A DNA stretch of 64,000 bases, from NCBI RefSeq assembly GCF_030409225.1, contig NZ_JAUFPK010000007.1, positions 237,169 through 301,168 on the forward strand, written 5' to 3'. The stretch is from Aquisalimonas lutea (GTDB taxonomy: Bacteria; Pseudomonadota; Gammaproteobacteria; Nitrococcales; Aquisalimonadaceae). The stretch's first letter is position 1. Every line of letters begins with the position of its first letter. This document shows positions 49,323-58,099 of the stretch, piece by piece. A program made the position numbers and the translations under genes. The notes beneath the pieces were generated by a model. The model worked only from the letters and a program-made list of their open reading frames with translations. It was not told where the DNA came from and did no database searches.

Positions 49323-50399
49323 GTGAACAATCGTAGTCGACAACAGACCGAGTTCAGTCCGATTTCACGCCTATGCCAATGGCTACGACGGCAATTCATC
49401 CACAACGATCAACGCACATCGTTGGTAAGCGTTTTTCTTACGGCTTTGGGTGCCGTCGCCTTGGTTTTCGGCGTATCCAATCTCCTCTATTTTGATCTTT
49501 ATCTGCTCGGACTCATTGAACTCGCTTTCTTTGCAGGCATTGTTGCCGGTTTAATCGATCTTCGTCGCAACAAGGCAATCAATCGTGTCTCCTGGTTGGC
49601 TGTGATCGCTTTTGGCGGAATTTCCCTGATTTTCTATGGGCTCATTCAGGGGGCATATGACGCGTCGGTCTGGCTGTTGTGGTTTCCCTTTGTCGCCTTC
49701 TCTCTCCTCGGGACGCGACGTGGGCTCAGCGCTGTAGCCGTTTATGGCCTGATCGTCATCGGCATCATTCTCGTCAACTTTTGCCAGTGGCCATCGATTA
49801 GCGACGTCGAGACTATATCGAACATCCTCGGCGCCATGACAGCCATCATCTGGATGACGTTCTATCAGGCGCGTATTACGGAGCGAGCCTACCATCGCAT
49901 CTCGGAACTCGCGCACACCGACGTACTGACTGGTATCTCGAACCGGCGATCATTTGTCCAGCAGTTCGACACAGCCCGAGCAGCGCGAGCAACACGTCAC
50001 CGGCGAGGCGCCTTGCTGTTGGCGGACATCGACAACTTCAAGGAGATTAACGACACCCACGGCCATGCAGCAGGTGACGCGGTAATCAAGGAAGTAGGTG
50101 ATCGGATAGCCACTGCGGTCCGGCAGGACGACATTGTCGGACGACTTGGGGGCGAAGAGTTTGGTGTGCTCCTAATGGACTGCGACGTTGACGAAGCCGT
50201 TGCGCGGGCGGACGAACTCCGAATCCGTATCGCGGGCGAGTCTATTGCAGATGAGTTCCAAGTTACCGTCAGCATTGGCGTTGCTTCGATCAACGGATCT
50301 TGCGATGAATTTGCGGCAGTGTTCGCCGCAGCCGATGAGGGCCTGTACAAAGCGAAGGCGGCTGGGCGGAATCGAACGGTATTCGCTAGTTCTCGATAA
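49323..50399 (+). CDS. Membrane diguanylate cyclase (GGEEF)
   Basis: Five to six N-terminal membrane helices (about residues 35-180, a 7TM/MASE-like sensor) lead into a GGDEF domain with GRLGGEEFGVLL and the inhibitory site RQDD five residues before it, so an active, feedback-controlled cyclase is expected. GTG start at 49323; ribosome site weak. Separate from the Kai operon by 474 bases. The next 233 bases are empty. Confidence 0.85.
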   Translation: MNNRSRQQTEFSPISRLCQWLRRQFIHNDQRTSLVSVFLTALGAVALVFGVSNLLYFDLYLLGLIELAFFAGIVAGLIDLRRNKAINRVSWLAVIAFGGISLIFYGLIQGAYDASVWLLWFPFVAFSLLGTRRGLSAVAVYGLIVIGIILVNFCQWPSISDVETISNILGAMTAIIWMTFYQARITERAYHRISELAHTDVLTGISNRRSFVQQFDTARAARATRHRRGALLLADIDNFKEINDTHGHAAGDAVIKEVGDRIATAVRQDDIVGRLGGEEFGVLLMDCDVDEAVARADELRIRIAGESIADEFQVTVSIGVASINGSCDEFAAVFAAADEGLYKAKAAGRNRTVFASSR

Positions 50400-50632
50400 G
50401 CTCGGATATGACGCGAAGTAGTCTGAACGGCGTACGAATTGACTGTACATAACCCAATAGCGATTCCAATAGCGGAAATCGATGGCGACCAGTTGACTGT
50501 CTTTTATGGCTCGCACATCGCCGTCCAGTATTGCAATCGTAGACAACGTGGAACCCCGCTACCGATCACGAAGCGCCGGATCCGTCGGCGAGGAGGGGGT
50601 ATTCGCAGGCGCAGCGGCCCCGCTCCAGGACA

Positions 50633-51517
50633 TCAAAGAGGTTGGCCCTCCGGCTTGATTTGCTCGGCTAGGCGAAGGAGGCGTTGTGCGCGCAGGAAAT
50701 GCGGTTTGTCGATCATTCGGCCGTCCAATGTGGCAACGCCGCTTCCATCTTCCCGGAGTGCCAGAATGCGACGCGCCCAGTCGAGTTCTTCTTCGGTGGG
50801 GGTAAATCCACTGTTGATGATGTCGATCTGATTGGGGTGGATTGCTGCTTTCGCCTGGAAGCCCATGTTGCGGGCAACTTCAACCTCGGTGGCGAGGCCT
50901 TCCGAGTCGTCGAGGCTCGTGTACACGGCGTCTATGGGCGTGGCGTCCACGGCGGCAGCAGCATAGAGACACAGATCCCGGCTTAGCGTGAATGGGGGTG
51001 CGTAACCACCGGTCGCATCTCGCGTGCGAGAGGAGCCAAGCTCCGCTGATAGGTCCTCTGCGCCCCAGAGGAGCCCGAAGAGCCTTGGATGGCTGAGTCC
51101 GCCTCCGGACAGCGCGAGCACGGCGGCAGGCGTCTCGGTAGCGATGGCGAGCAGGCGGATCGAGCCGATGGGCAAGCCCTCGCGTGCCTCCAGGGCGGAT
51201 AGGTAGTGCCCGATCGTGTCCACCTGCTCCTGCGATTCGCATTTCGGAATAACGATCCCGTAGGGCGCTCCTGCCACCACGGCCGCAAGGTCCTGCAGGA
51301 GCAACTCCGACCCGGGCGGGTTCACCCGGACGAAGCACAGGGGCTGCGAGGCCTGGCGGGCGCGCAAGTATTCACTGGTCGTTTTGCGCGCCTCGGCCTT
51401 GTTTTCAAGCGCAACGGAATCTTCCAGGTCAACGATAACGGCGTCGGCCCGGGACTGCGCCGCCTTGGTGATCTTGCGCTCACTGTCCCCGGGTGCGAAG
51501 AGTAGCGAGCGAATCAT
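50633..51517 (-). CDS. CitE-like CoA-ester lyase (HpcH/HpaI family)
   Basis: TIM-barrel Mg2+ lyase that splits or forms 3-hydroxyacyl-CoA esters, as malyl-CoA and citramalyl-CoA lyases do. RSLLFAPGDSERKITKA at the N-terminus, VDLEDSVALENKAEAR, FVRVNPP and GLLWGAEDLSAELG, then KAAIHPNQIDIIN give the substrate and metal ligands. The product is 294 residues. Its ATG overlaps the stop of the MaoC gene; last gene of a tetR-carboxylase operon. The exact substrate is unknown. Confidence 0.88.
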   Translation of the reverse strand: MIRSLLFAPGDSERKITKAAQSRADAVIVDLEDSVALENKAEARKTTSEYLRARQASQPLCFVRVNPPGSELLLQDLAAVVAGAPYGIVIPKCESQEQVDTIGHYLSALEAREGLPIGSIRLLAIATETPAAVLALSGGGLSHPRLFGLLWGAEDLSAELGSSRTRDATGGYAPPFTLSRDLCLYAAAAVDATPIDAVYTSLDDSEGLATEVEVARNMGFQAKAAIHPNQIDIINSGFTPTEEELDWARRILALREDGSGVATLDGRMIDKPHFLRAQRLLRLAEQIKPEGQPL

Positions 51518-51978
51518 CCCGCCTCCTCCTTATCCATCCGGCGCATCAGCGCGGCCCGCTTGCAGATGGCGACTTCGTCTCCATTCTGGTTGTACGCCGA
51601 GTGGAGGAAGGACACGATGCCGGCGTCCGGCCGTGAATTACTCGTGCGCATGTCCTCAACGGTGGTGCGCACCTTGAGGGTGTCACCTTGGAAGACCGGT
51701 TTCGGGAAGCGCACGTCGGACATGCCCAGGTTGGCGATGGTCGTCCCGAGCGTCGTGTCGTTTACGGACATGCCGATCATCAGCCCGAGGGTGAAGAGGC
51801 TATTGACAAGGGGTCGATGGAACTCCGTTGTCGCGGCGAAGTGTGCGTCGAGATGGAGCGGCTGGGGATTCATGGTCATTGTGCTGAACATGACGTTGTC
51901 CGCTTCCGTCACGGTCCGGGACCATTCATGGTCGAACACCATCCCGACTTCAAACTGCTCGTAGCGTAATCCGGCCAT
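51514..51978 (-). CDS. MaoC-family hydratase
   Basis: Hot-dog-fold (R)-specific enoyl-CoA hydratase-like protein of 154 residues. The catalytic Asp/His region is in MNPQPLHLDAHFAATTEF, followed by LVNSLFTLGLMIGMSV. It resembles mesaconyl/itaconyl-CoA hydratase-type MaoC proteins. GGGAGGG four bases before the ATG at 51978. Sits between the biotin carboxylase and the CitE-like lyase, so it probably hydrates the carboxylated enoyl-CoA. Confidence 0.88.
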   Translation of the reverse strand: MAGLRYEQFEVGMVFDHEWSRTVTEADNVMFSTMTMNPQPLHLDAHFAATTEFHRPLVNSLFTLGLMIGMSVNDTTLGTTIANLGMSDVRFPKPVFQGDTLKVRTTVEDMRTSNSRPDAGIVSFLHSAYNQNGDEVAICKRAALMRRMDKEEAG

Positions 51979-52007
51979 TGAACCCTCCCGGGATTTGCCG
52001 ATCGCGA

Positions 52008-53993
52008 TCAACTCGCTTCCGTGAAAGATGGCTCGATTTCCACGAGCAGCGCATGGGCACCGACGGTATCGCCAGAGGCGCAGTGGATCGTCTTGACCGT
52101 GCCCTCCTGCGGTGCCTTGAGTTCGAACACGAGTTTCATGGCATCCATGGCGACGATGGGCTCGCCCTTGCTGACGGTCTGCCCAACCTCGACGTGGACG
52201 TCGGTGACCAGGCCCGGAATGGACGAAGTGACGTCCGAGGCGGATGCGGTCTCGTGGCGTGCGGCACTGGCCATGGCCTCGACCCAGGATCGGACCGTAA
52301 AGGTCATGGTGCGCCCTTGCTTGATCAGATAGACGCGGTCGCCGTCGACCCACCAGTCGATCTCACCGGCGGCGTTCCGCTGTAGGGGAATTCGTAGGTC
52401 CGTTGGGCGGTCGTCAACGCGGCCGGTCAACACGTCGTTCTCGAGCACCAGATCAACGGCGACCGGGTCGCCATCGGTTGGCCGAACCTCGTATCGGGAG
52501 CGACCGGCGCGTGCGGGAACGGCGGCGACGCGGAATCCGGCAAGGCGACGCCACGGGCCGACGCCGGACTGGCGCCGATAGCCCTCCAGAGCTACGGCCG
52601 CCGCGGCGGCAACGGCGGCGCGGTCATCCGGTGGTTCCGGTTGCCACCCCTCGGGGAATGCCTCGCTGATGAAACGGGTCGTCAGCACGCCGTCGCTGAA
52701 CGACGGGTGACGCAGAATATCCCGAAGGAAGGCCTGATTCGTGTCGACGCCGAGGATCTGCAGGTGCTCCATGGCGCGGGTGAGCCGTCGAGTGGCCACG
52801 GCCCGGCTGGAGCCGTGCGCGATCACCTTGGCCAGCATGGAATCGTAGTACGGCGTGACCTCGGATTGCTCCCCAACACCAGAGTCAGTGCGTACGCCTT
52901 CAAGCTGCGGCTCCCGATATCGCGCGATCAGCCCGAGATTCGGACGGTAGTCGGCGGACGGGTCTTCAGCGTTCACCCGCGCCTCGATGGCCGAGCCGTT
53001 CACCCGGATGGCGTCCTGCGTGAGCCCGAGGGGCTCGCCGGACGCGACCTGCAACTGGAGCTCAACAAGGTCGAACCCCGTCACCAGCTCGGTCACCGGG
53101 TGCTCGACCTGGAGGCGGGTGTTCATCTCGAGGAAGTACGGCTCGGTATCACCGGCATCGAGGATGAACTCCACGGTGCCGAGCGAGTCGTAGCCGATTG
53201 CCTCGGCAAGGCGTACGGCCCGGTCAAGGAGCTTCTCGCGTACGCTGTCATCGAGATTGGCCGCAGGTGCTTCTTCGACGACTTTCTGGTAGTTGCGCTG
53301 AATCGAGCAGTCCCGTTCGAAGAAGTGCACGACATTCCCGTGGTGATCACCGGCGATCTGCACCTCCAGATGCCGAGGGTGCTCGATGTACTTCTCAAGG
53401 AGGACGCGCTCGTCGCCGAAGGCCGCTTTCGCTTCTCTCTTGGCAAAGTCCAGCGCGTCGGCGAAGGCGGCCGCGTCCTCGACGAGGCGCATGCCTTTAC
53501 CGCCGCCACCGGCGCTCGCCTTGATCAGCACCGGGAAGCCGATGCGCTGCGCTTCCCGCTGGAGACGCTCAGCCGACTGATCTTCGCCATAATAGCCGGG
53601 CACACCTGCCACGCCGGCCTCCTCGGCGATGGCCTTGGACTCGATCTTGGAGCCCATGGCCTGAATGCAGGACGCTGATGGGCCGATCCATGTCACGCCG
53701 TTCTGCGCGCAGCGTTGCGCGAGCTGATCATTCTCCGAGAGAAAGCCGTATCCGGGGTGGATCCCTGCCGCCCCGTGGGCAAGGCAGGCGTCCATGATGG
53801 TGTCAGCCCGAAGGTAACTCTCGGCAGCCGGTGAGGGGCCGATACAATGACTTTCGTCGGCCATTCGAACGTGCCTGGCATCGGCGTCGGCTTCGGCGAA
53901 AACGGCAACGGTGCGGATGCCGAAGCGTTGGCAGGTACGTATGATGCGGCAGGCAATTTCACCGCGGTTGGCAATAAGGACCGATTCGAGCAC
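52008..53993 (-). CDS. Acyl-CoA carboxylase biotin-carboxylase/BCCP subunit
   Basis: Alpha subunit of a two-subunit acyl-CoA carboxylase (3-methylcrotonyl-, geranyl- or propionyl-CoA type), 661 residues. Biotin carboxylase domain: VLIANRGEIACRIIRT, KASAGGGGKGMRLV (ATP loop), HLEVQIAGDHHGN, EMNTRLQVEHPVTE. BT linker, then the biotinyl domain with the biotin lysine in AMDAMKLVFEL. I chose the GTG at 53993 (GGGAGAG upstream); the frame runs to 54125. Seventeen bases after the carboxyltransferase gene. Confidence 0.92.
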   Translation of the reverse strand: MLESVLIANRGEIACRIIRTCQRFGIRTVAVFAEADADARHVRMADESHCIGPSPAAESYLRADTIMDACLAHGAAGIHPGYGFLSENDQLAQRCAQNGVTWIGPSASCIQAMGSKIESKAIAEEAGVAGVPGYYGEDQSAERLQREAQRIGFPVLIKASAGGGGKGMRLVEDAAAFADALDFAKREAKAAFGDERVLLEKYIEHPRHLEVQIAGDHHGNVVHFFERDCSIQRNYQKVVEEAPAANLDDSVREKLLDRAVRLAEAIGYDSLGTVEFILDAGDTEPYFLEMNTRLQVEHPVTELVTGFDLVELQLQVASGEPLGLTQDAIRVNGSAIEARVNAEDPSADYRPNLGLIARYREPQLEGVRTDSGVGEQSEVTPYYDSMLAKVIAHGSSRAVATRRLTRAMEHLQILGVDTNQAFLRDILRHPSFSDGVLTTRFISEAFPEGWQPEPPDDRAAVAAAAAVALEGYRRQSGVGPWRRLAGFRVAAVPARAGRSRYEVRPTDGDPVAVDLVLENDVLTGRVDDRPTDLRIPLQRNAAGEIDWWVDGDRVYLIKQGRTMTFTVRSWVEAMASAARHETASASDVTSSIPGLVTDVHVEVGQTVSKGEPIVAMDAMKLVFELKAPQEGTVKTIHCASGDTVGAHALLVEIEPSFTEAS

Positions 53994-54010
53994 AGGTCTC
54001 TCCCAGGCCG

Positions 54011-55603
54011 TTACATGCGATAGACAGGGGAAGGCCCTGTCTCCTGCGGGATGGCGGCGGTGAGCGCAAGGCACAGGCCGAGCACATCGCGGGTCTCGCC
54101 GGGCTCGATGATGCCGTCGTCCCACAAACGGGCTGTGGCGTAATACGGGTCGCTTTGCTCGGTGAACTGCCGCCGTGTCTCGTCGACGAGATCCTGCATT
54201 TCGTCATCCGAGGCGTCGCCGCGTTGCGAGCTCTTGCCCCGCAGCTCGGTGAGCACGGTCGTCGCGACATCCGGGCTCATGGTGGCAATGCGTGCATTCG
54301 GCCACGCGAACAGGAAATTGGGCTGGAAGCCGCGGCCGCACATGCCGTAGTTCCCCGCTCCGTAGGATCCGCCGATGATGACGGTCAGACGAGGAACACG
54401 GGCGTTGGACACGGCATAGACCAGCTTCGCGCTGTCCTTCGCAATCCCCGCCCGCTCTGCCTCCGTTCCGACCATGAACCCAGTGATGTTCTGCAGGAAC
54501 AGAAGCGGAATGTTGCGCTGATTGCACAACTCGATGAAGTGCGCCCCCTTGAGAGAGGACTCGGAGAAGAGCACGCCGTTGTTGGCCAAGATGCCGACCG
54601 GATGTCCGTGAATGCATGCCGTGCCGCAGACCAGGGTCTCACCCCATTCCGGCTTGAACTCCTGGAATGCACTGTCGTCCGCTAAGCGGAGGATGATCTC
54701 GCGCACGTCGTAGGGCGTCTGCGCGTTCTCCGGCACGATGCCCGGAATCTCCGCGGGATCGAAGCGCGGTGGCGAACCGGCGCGCTCGGGGGGTGGTGCC
54801 CTGTCCAGCGCTCCGACGATGTCCCGCACCTTGGAGAGTGCCTGGGCTTCGGTATCGGCCAGGTAGTCGGATACGCCCGAGACACGGGTGTGCATCTCCG
54901 CTCCGCCGAGGGTCTCCGCGTCAACGTCTTCATTGATCGCGGCCTTGACGATGGATGGTCCACCGAGGTGAATGCGGGCGTTGCCACGGACCATGACCAC
55001 CTCGTCCGACAGCGCCGGAATGTAGGCGCCACCGGCGGTGCACCCGCCGAAGACAGCGGATATCTGCGGAATGCCTCCGGCCGACATCTGGCACTGCTTG
55101 AAAAAGGCGGTTCCGAAGTGGTCCTTGTCGGGGAACACCCGGTCCTGCTCGGGCAGGTACGCGCCTCCACAGTCGACGAGATAGATGCAGGGCAGGTCGT
55201 GCTGCTCAGCGATCTCCTGGGCGCGAAGATGCTTCTTGACGGTCTCGTGGAAGAAGCTGCCGCCCTTCACCGTGGCATCGTTGGCGATGATCATGCAGGG
55301 CAGGCCCTGGATGATGCCCACGCCGGTCACAATGCCGGCGGCGGGCACACCGTTGTCGTACATCATCCATGCGGCGAGCGGGCTGAACTCGAGGAACGGG
55401 CTCAGGGGGTCGAGAATCAGATCGATGCGCTCGCGCACCGGGGTCTTACCGCGCTCGCGGTGGCGGCGCATCATCGCCTCACCGCCGCCTCCGACAACCG
55501 CCTCGTGGCGCTCGCGCAATGTCTCCAGCAGGGCGTCGTACGCCTGGCGGTTCGCCTCGAATTGCGGCGAGTTTGTGTCGACCTGGCTTTCAAGTAGTGG
55601 CAT
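54011..55603 (-). CDS. Acyl-CoA carboxylase carboxyltransferase (beta) subunit
   Basis: Transfers CO2 from biotin to an enoyl- or acyl-CoA; 530 residues with the N and C carboxyltransferase halves. IANDATVKGGSFFHETVKKH, GGCTAGGAYIPALSDE, GHPVGILANNGVLF and FLQNITGFMVG are very close to the 3-methylcrotonyl-CoA carboxylase beta pattern as I remember it from Pseudomonas LiuB; geranyl-CoA carboxylase is similar, so the substrate is not settled. Follows the tetR gene by 19 bases. Confidence 0.92.
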   Translation of the reverse strand: MPLLESQVDTNSPQFEANRQAYDALLETLRERHEAVVGGGGEAMMRRHRERGKTPVRERIDLILDPLSPFLEFSPLAAWMMYDNGVPAAGIVTGVGIIQGLPCMIIANDATVKGGSFFHETVKKHLRAQEIAEQHDLPCIYLVDCGGAYLPEQDRVFPDKDHFGTAFFKQCQMSAGGIPQISAVFGGCTAGGAYIPALSDEVVMVRGNARIHLGGPSIVKAAINEDVDAETLGGAEMHTRVSGVSDYLADTEAQALSKVRDIVGALDRAPPPERAGSPPRFDPAEIPGIVPENAQTPYDVREIILRLADDSAFQEFKPEWGETLVCGTACIHGHPVGILANNGVLFSESSLKGAHFIELCNQRNIPLLFLQNITGFMVGTEAERAGIAKDSAKLVYAVSNARVPRLTVIIGGSYGAGNYGMCGRGFQPNFLFAWPNARIATMSPDVATTVLTELRGKSSQRGDASDDEMQDLVDETRRQFTEQSDPYYATARLWDDGIIEPGETRDVLGLCLALTAAIPQETGPSPVYRM

Positions 55604-55622
55604 GTCCGTGTGTCCTGACCGT

Positions 55623-56234
55623 CTATTGGTTACTTGTCATGATTCCCCGGAGAAACAGCTCCGCCATGTCATCGGCCATTTGCTGCAGACGGCCCGATTC
55701 GGGCGTCCCCCATTCCAGGGACGCATTCATCGCGCCGAGCATGAACGTCGAGATAAAGCGCCTGGAGACGTCGCCGCGCAGGCTGCCCTGGGAGACACAC
55801 CGCCCCAGCAGGGCAATCCAGAGGTCTTCATAGGCGATGCGTATCGGCTTGTGCGCATTGCGCACGTGCTCAGGCACCTGCCCGTAAATGCGCACGTTCG
55901 CCGAGGAGTAGTCACCGAGCTCATGGAGAGCTGCCAGGTGAGCGCGCACGGCCGTGCGGACCAGCGTATGGCTGTCCGCATCGGGCGGCAGCTCGGCCGT
56001 GCTTCGCCACACTTCGTCGTGAACCCGCTGGACGCCCATGTTCAGTACCTCGGTGATGATCTCCTCCTTGGAGGCGAAGTGGTAATAGAGGCTGCCGGAT
56101 TTCATGTTGCTCGCCGCCGCGATTCGCCGAAGGCTTGTCGCCGCGTACCCTTCCGTACGAAACAGCCTCGCCGCGCAATCAAGGATGATCCGCCTGGACG
56201 TTGCCTCCTTCTCCTGAACTCTGGGTTGATTCAT
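55623..56234 (-). CDS. TetR-family regulator of the acyl-CoA carboxylase cluster
   Basis: Dimeric repressor of 203 residues; the helix-turn-helix is at 25-60 (GYAATSLRRIAAASNMKSG, SLYYHFASKEEII). First gene of the minus-strand operon and divergent from the binding-protein gene. Two copies of a 16-bp site lie in the gap, one 16 bases before its own start, so autoregulation and control of both arms are likely. Ligand presumably an acyl-CoA intermediate. Confidence 0.9.
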   Translation of the reverse strand: MNQPRVQEKEATSRRIILDCAARLFRTEGYAATSLRRIAAASNMKSGSLYYHFASKEEIITEVLNMGVQRVHDEVWRSTAELPPDADSHTLVRTAVRAHLAALHELGDYSSANVRIYGQVPEHVRNAHKPIRIAYEDLWIALLGRCVSQGSLRGDVSRRFISTFMLGAMNASLEWGTPESGRLQQMADDMAELFLRGIMTSNQ

Positions 56235-56249
56235 TGCTCTCGGCTCCTG

Positions 56250-56265
56250 CCTATCAAGTGTTAGG
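56250..56265. promoter_or_regulatory. Candidate TetR operator, copy 1
   Basis: CCTATCAAGTGTTAGG, an imperfect palindrome (CCTA..TAGG), just before the tetR start. Matches the site at 56484 in 15 of 16 positions and in the same orientation. Confidence 0.6.
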
Positions 56266-56445
56266 TTGTTTGCGGGCCCTTGTCAAGAAATTATACCCCG
56301 CGATCAGCCTCGATTGCTGCTCTTTTGCCGGTCGTTCGCCCGGTAGAAAAGTCTCCTGGCCAGGACGGGCTGATCCGTGTTGGGGCGCCCAATCGCTTTG
56401 TTCTGTATGGGTAGGGAGCATTTGCGGGTGCAACATTGATTGTGT

Positions 56446-56473
56446 TTGACAACCGTCACTCGTGTCGTACTCT
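56446..56473 (+). promoter_or_regulatory. Candidate promoter of the binding-protein gene
   Basis: TTGACA (56446-56451), 16-base spacer, TACTCT (56468-56473). The operator at 56484 would overlap the start of transcription, a repressing position. The leader to the ATG at 56676 is about 195 bases. Confidence 0.45.
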
Positions 56474-56483
56474 TAGAAAATAA

Positions 56484-56499
56484 CCTATCAAGCGTTAGG
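56484..56499. promoter_or_regulatory. Candidate TetR operator, copy 2
   Basis: CCTATCAAGCGTTAGG, 15 of 16 identical to the site at 56250, placed just downstream of the candidate promoter. The two sites are the best evidence that one TetR controls both arms. Confidence 0.6.
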
Positions 56500-56675
56500 C
56501 ATTCTCTGAGGCATCTGATCGGTGCTGTGGGCAGATGCTGCAACGCGAACGGCTCATGGGCGGTGGCGCATGAAAGCCGGGTCGGCCCTGTGCAGTTCGA
56601 GGCAAGCCTTGAGCGAGCGCGCACGAGGGCCGGCACACAAGACGGGCGCAAACGCCCGATGGAGGAGTAAGCACA

Positions 56676-58001
56676 ATGCGACAAACGATGGTTCGAACGC
56701 TAAGCACAGTGGGGCTCGGGGCGATCCTCGGCATGACCGGCCTCTTTGCAGCCCAGGCACAAGCGCAGGAACAGTATCTGCCAAGCCTCGTATACCGGAC
56801 TGGTCCGTACGCGCCGGGCGGGATCGGTATCGCCGATGGCATCTCGGACTACATCACGCTGATTAACGAGCGCGATGGCGGGATCAACGGCGTGCGCATC
56901 GAGCTTGAAGAATGCGAGACGGGGTATGAGACCGACCGCGGTGTCGAGTGCTATGAACGGCTCAAGGACCGCGGTAGCGGAGCAACCGTGGTGGCCCCGT
57001 GGTCCACGGGGATCGCCTACGCGCTGATCCCGAGGGCCCGGGAGGACGGCATCACGCTGCACACGCAGAACTACGGCCGTGCCGACGCCGCCTACGGGCC
57101 GGTGCTCGACTGGGTGTTCACCGTTCCTGGCACATACTGGTCCAACACCACGGTGATGATGCAGTACATCGCCGACGAGGCGGGAGGCTGGGACAACCTC
57201 AGCGGCAAGACCATTGTCCACGCCTACCATGATTCGGCCTACGGGCGTGAACCGATCCCGCTGCTGCGCGACTACGCGGAGGAGTACGGCTTCAAGCTGG
57301 AAGAAATGGCCATTTCGCCCCCGGGGGTCGAACAGAGCTCCGTGTGGACGCAGATCCGCCGAATCCAGCCTGACTGGATCTCACTGTACGGATGGGGCGT
57401 CATGACGCCGACGGCGATCCGTACGGCTGCGTCCATGGGCATCGACCGCGAGCGCATGATCGGGAGCATCTATTCCGGACAGGGCGACTCGGTCGAACCG
57501 GCCGGGGACGCGGCGAAGGGCTACAAGGCCGTCAACATTCACGGCCCCGGCAGTGACTACGGCGTCTACGACGATCTCCAGGAGCATGTCTACGACGCCG
57601 GCCTGGCGGCAGGTGACGAGGATCGACACGGCACCATCGCCTACAACCGCGGTCTCTTGAACGCTGCCTACATCGTCGAGGCTTGGCGTCAGGCGCAGGA
57701 GGAGTTCGGCGAAGGCGAGGTCATGAACCGGGAGCAAACGAACTGGGCCTGGAATCAGCTCACGATCACCGAGGAGCGCACCGCAGAACTCGGCATGGAA
57801 GGGCTGATGCCCCCGGTAAACGTCACCTGCCGTGACCATGAGGGTGGCGGTCTTGCGCTGATCCAACAGTGGGATGGTGAGCAATGGAATGCCCTGACCG
57901 AATTCATGGAACCCGACCGGGACCGCGTCGAGCCGATGTACCGCGAATCCGCCGAGGCGTTCGCCGAGGACAACGGCATCCCGATCAAGGACTGCGACTG
58001 A
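56676..58001 (+). CDS. Branched-chain amino acid-type ABC substrate-binding protein
   Basis: Periplasmic type I binding protein (Peripla_BP_6/LivJ-like), 441 residues. Signal peptide ending LFAAQAQAQ; then GGIGIADGISDYITLINERDGG and VVAPWSTGIAYALI typical of this family. GGAGGA before the ATG. Permease and ATPase genes (livHMGF) do not follow; the next gene is an acyl-CoA dehydrogenase, 98 bases on. The ligand is likely the substrate, or a relative of it, of the acyl-CoA cluster. Confidence 0.88.
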   Translation: MRQTMVRTLSTVGLGAILGMTGLFAAQAQAQEQYLPSLVYRTGPYAPGGIGIADGISDYITLINERDGGINGVRIELEECETGYETDRGVECYERLKDRGSGATVVAPWSTGIAYALIPRAREDGITLHTQNYGRADAAYGPVLDWVFTVPGTYWSNTTVMMQYIADEAGGWDNLSGKTIVHAYHDSAYGREPIPLLRDYAEEYGFKLEEMAISPPGVEQSSVWTQIRRIQPDWISLYGWGVMTPTAIRTAASMGIDRERMIGSIYSGQGDSVEPAGDAAKGYKAVNIHGPGSDYGVYDDLQEHVYDAGLAAGDEDRHGTIAYNRGLLNAAYIVEAWRQAQEEFGEGEVMNREQTNWAWNQLTITEERTAELGMEGLMPPVNVTCRDHEGGGLALIQQWDGEQWNALTEFMEPDRDRVEPMYRESAEAFAEDNGIPIKDCD

Positions 58002-58099
58002 GTCCCTCTGCCGGCTGCACCGGGGGCGGCTGACCGCCCCCGGTGCACCGTCGACAATCATCCTCGGCCCAAGGCCACGATATCCACGGAGCGCTACCA

